Assembly: GCA_022360015.1 (NCBI GenBank)
Contig: JAKSDQ010000244.1
Location: 1 to 64,000 of the forward strand
Reading direction: 5' to 3'
Source of the DNA: Cytophagales bacterium
Lineage (GTDB): Bacteria > Bacteroidota > Bacteroidia > Cytophagales > Cyclobacteriaceae
DNA length: 64,000 bases
Shown: one piece after another, positions 63,666 through 64,000 of the stretch
How positions within the stretch are numbered: position 1 is the stretch's first letter
Layout: every line of letters begins with the position of its first letter
The notes under the pieces: generated by a model
Databases searched by the model: none
What the model was told of the DNA's origin: nothing
Seen by the model: only the letters and a program-made list of their open reading frames with translations
Position numbers and translations under genes: made by a program

Positions 63666-63823
63666 GGAACTGTCCAATAAGTTTGATCTGGTCAAGAAAT
63701 GGGGAATTTTAGTTGGTTTAGCGTTACTTGAATCCTCCCTCGAGGGGGACAGGGGTGTGTACTGGTCATTAAAGCAAATAAAATATGTACAAGCCGAAAT
63801 ATAGTACTTATTGGACAGTCCCT
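63666..63823. mobile_element. MITE-like element, 158 bp
   Basis: ACTGTCCAATAAGT (63669-63682) and ACTTATTGGACAGT (63806-63819) form a perfect 14-bp terminal inverted repeat, extending to 16 of 17 bases with flanks. The spacer of about 125 bp has no frame of note but contains a CCCTCGAGGGGGACAGGGG block. It begins 23 bp after the oxidoreductase stop. Confidence 0.7.
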
Positions 63824-64000
63824 AAAATGCGGCAGGTTTTCAACTTGTGTGTGATGAAAAATACTTCAGCTACTTCAGGCTTCCGTCAAAACCTGAACCA
63901 GGTAATGGCTTTTTAGCCTCGAATCCGGCTTTTTTTGGAGTCAACAGGAACTTCTTTAAGCCACAGCATTATCAATTAACCTGTTGATCCTAAATTATTC
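63824..64000. other. Right-edge non-coding region
   Basis: The last 180 bases show no convincing coding frame. A hairpin-like CGAATCCGG region near 63919 is weak. A gene may start beyond the window. Confidence 0.4.

Noticed and set aside
1-64000. tRNA, rRNA, CRISPR array, riboswitch or known defence system
   Set aside because: None was recognised by eye; a dedicated tRNA or covariance-model scan would be needed to exclude small RNAs.

Overview
The window looks like chromosomal DNA from a Bacteroidota bacterium of the order Cytophagales (Fulvivirga- or Cyclobacterium-like; this placement is by gene content only). Supporting signs are type IX secretion system (T9SS) genes (a PorZ-like propeller protein and sorting-type C-termini), a GWxTD-domain protein, a long NusB, a DUF4293 protein, the nusB-ytxH-DUF1573-yajC-ybbR-coaE gene order, and general lack of strong Shine-Dalgarno sites.

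Layout. 0-7.5 kb is accessory DNA: a 40-bp perfect palindrome, an IS66-family element whose large transposase gene is broken by two frameshifts, three small XRE-type regulators, a decayed Lys-C-like secreted protease with an amber codon right after its signal peptide, and gene scraps. 7.5-14 kb holds two small exported proteins, a very large ThuA/sugar-dehydrogenase/PKD/cytochrome c/CBM6 lipoprotein and a sodium:solute symporter. 14.2-15.9 kb is a small gene graveyard (DoxX/carboxymuconolactone-decarboxylase chimera, glutaminase remnant) around one intact exported protein. 15.9-20.5 kb has a GlcD/GlcF-type fused flavin/iron-sulfur dehydrogenase and small proteins, including a thioredoxin-fold protein whose redox cysteines are serines.

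20.5-26.7 kb is a long minus-strand housekeeping run (coaE, ybbR-like, yajC, DUF1573, isocitrate dehydrogenase, ytxH, nusB, leucine-type dehydrogenase). 26.9-31.8 kb carries two ABC exporter half-transporters with complementary degenerate motifs, so they probably form one heterodimer. 31.9-43 kb has a methyltransferase, GWxTD protein, rlmB, truA, DUF4293, htpG, a MORN-repeat protein, a YraN-family protein and pgi. 43.1-50.9 kb has a TonB-dependent receptor, a conserved unknown, a ferredoxin, a thymidine kinase (with an unusual P-loop), porZ-like and recO. 51.4-58.3 kb is a phosphate block: pstSCAB between two Na/Pi cotransporters. 58.3-63.6 kb has a DUF4399 lipoprotein, a 2OG-Fe(II) oxygenase, chrA, an LD-carboxypeptidase and a zinc-type oxidoreductase. 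A 158-bp MITE-like element is near the right end.

The most interesting non-genic signal is a dispersed repeat family. Three related copies (about 230-390 bp) and two shorter palindromes sharing a GTCTTGGTG core occur between genes. Four of the five lie between convergent genes, and one copy supplies the last codons and stop of a coding sequence. I did not see a CRISPR array, rRNA, a convincing tRNA or an obvious new defence system.
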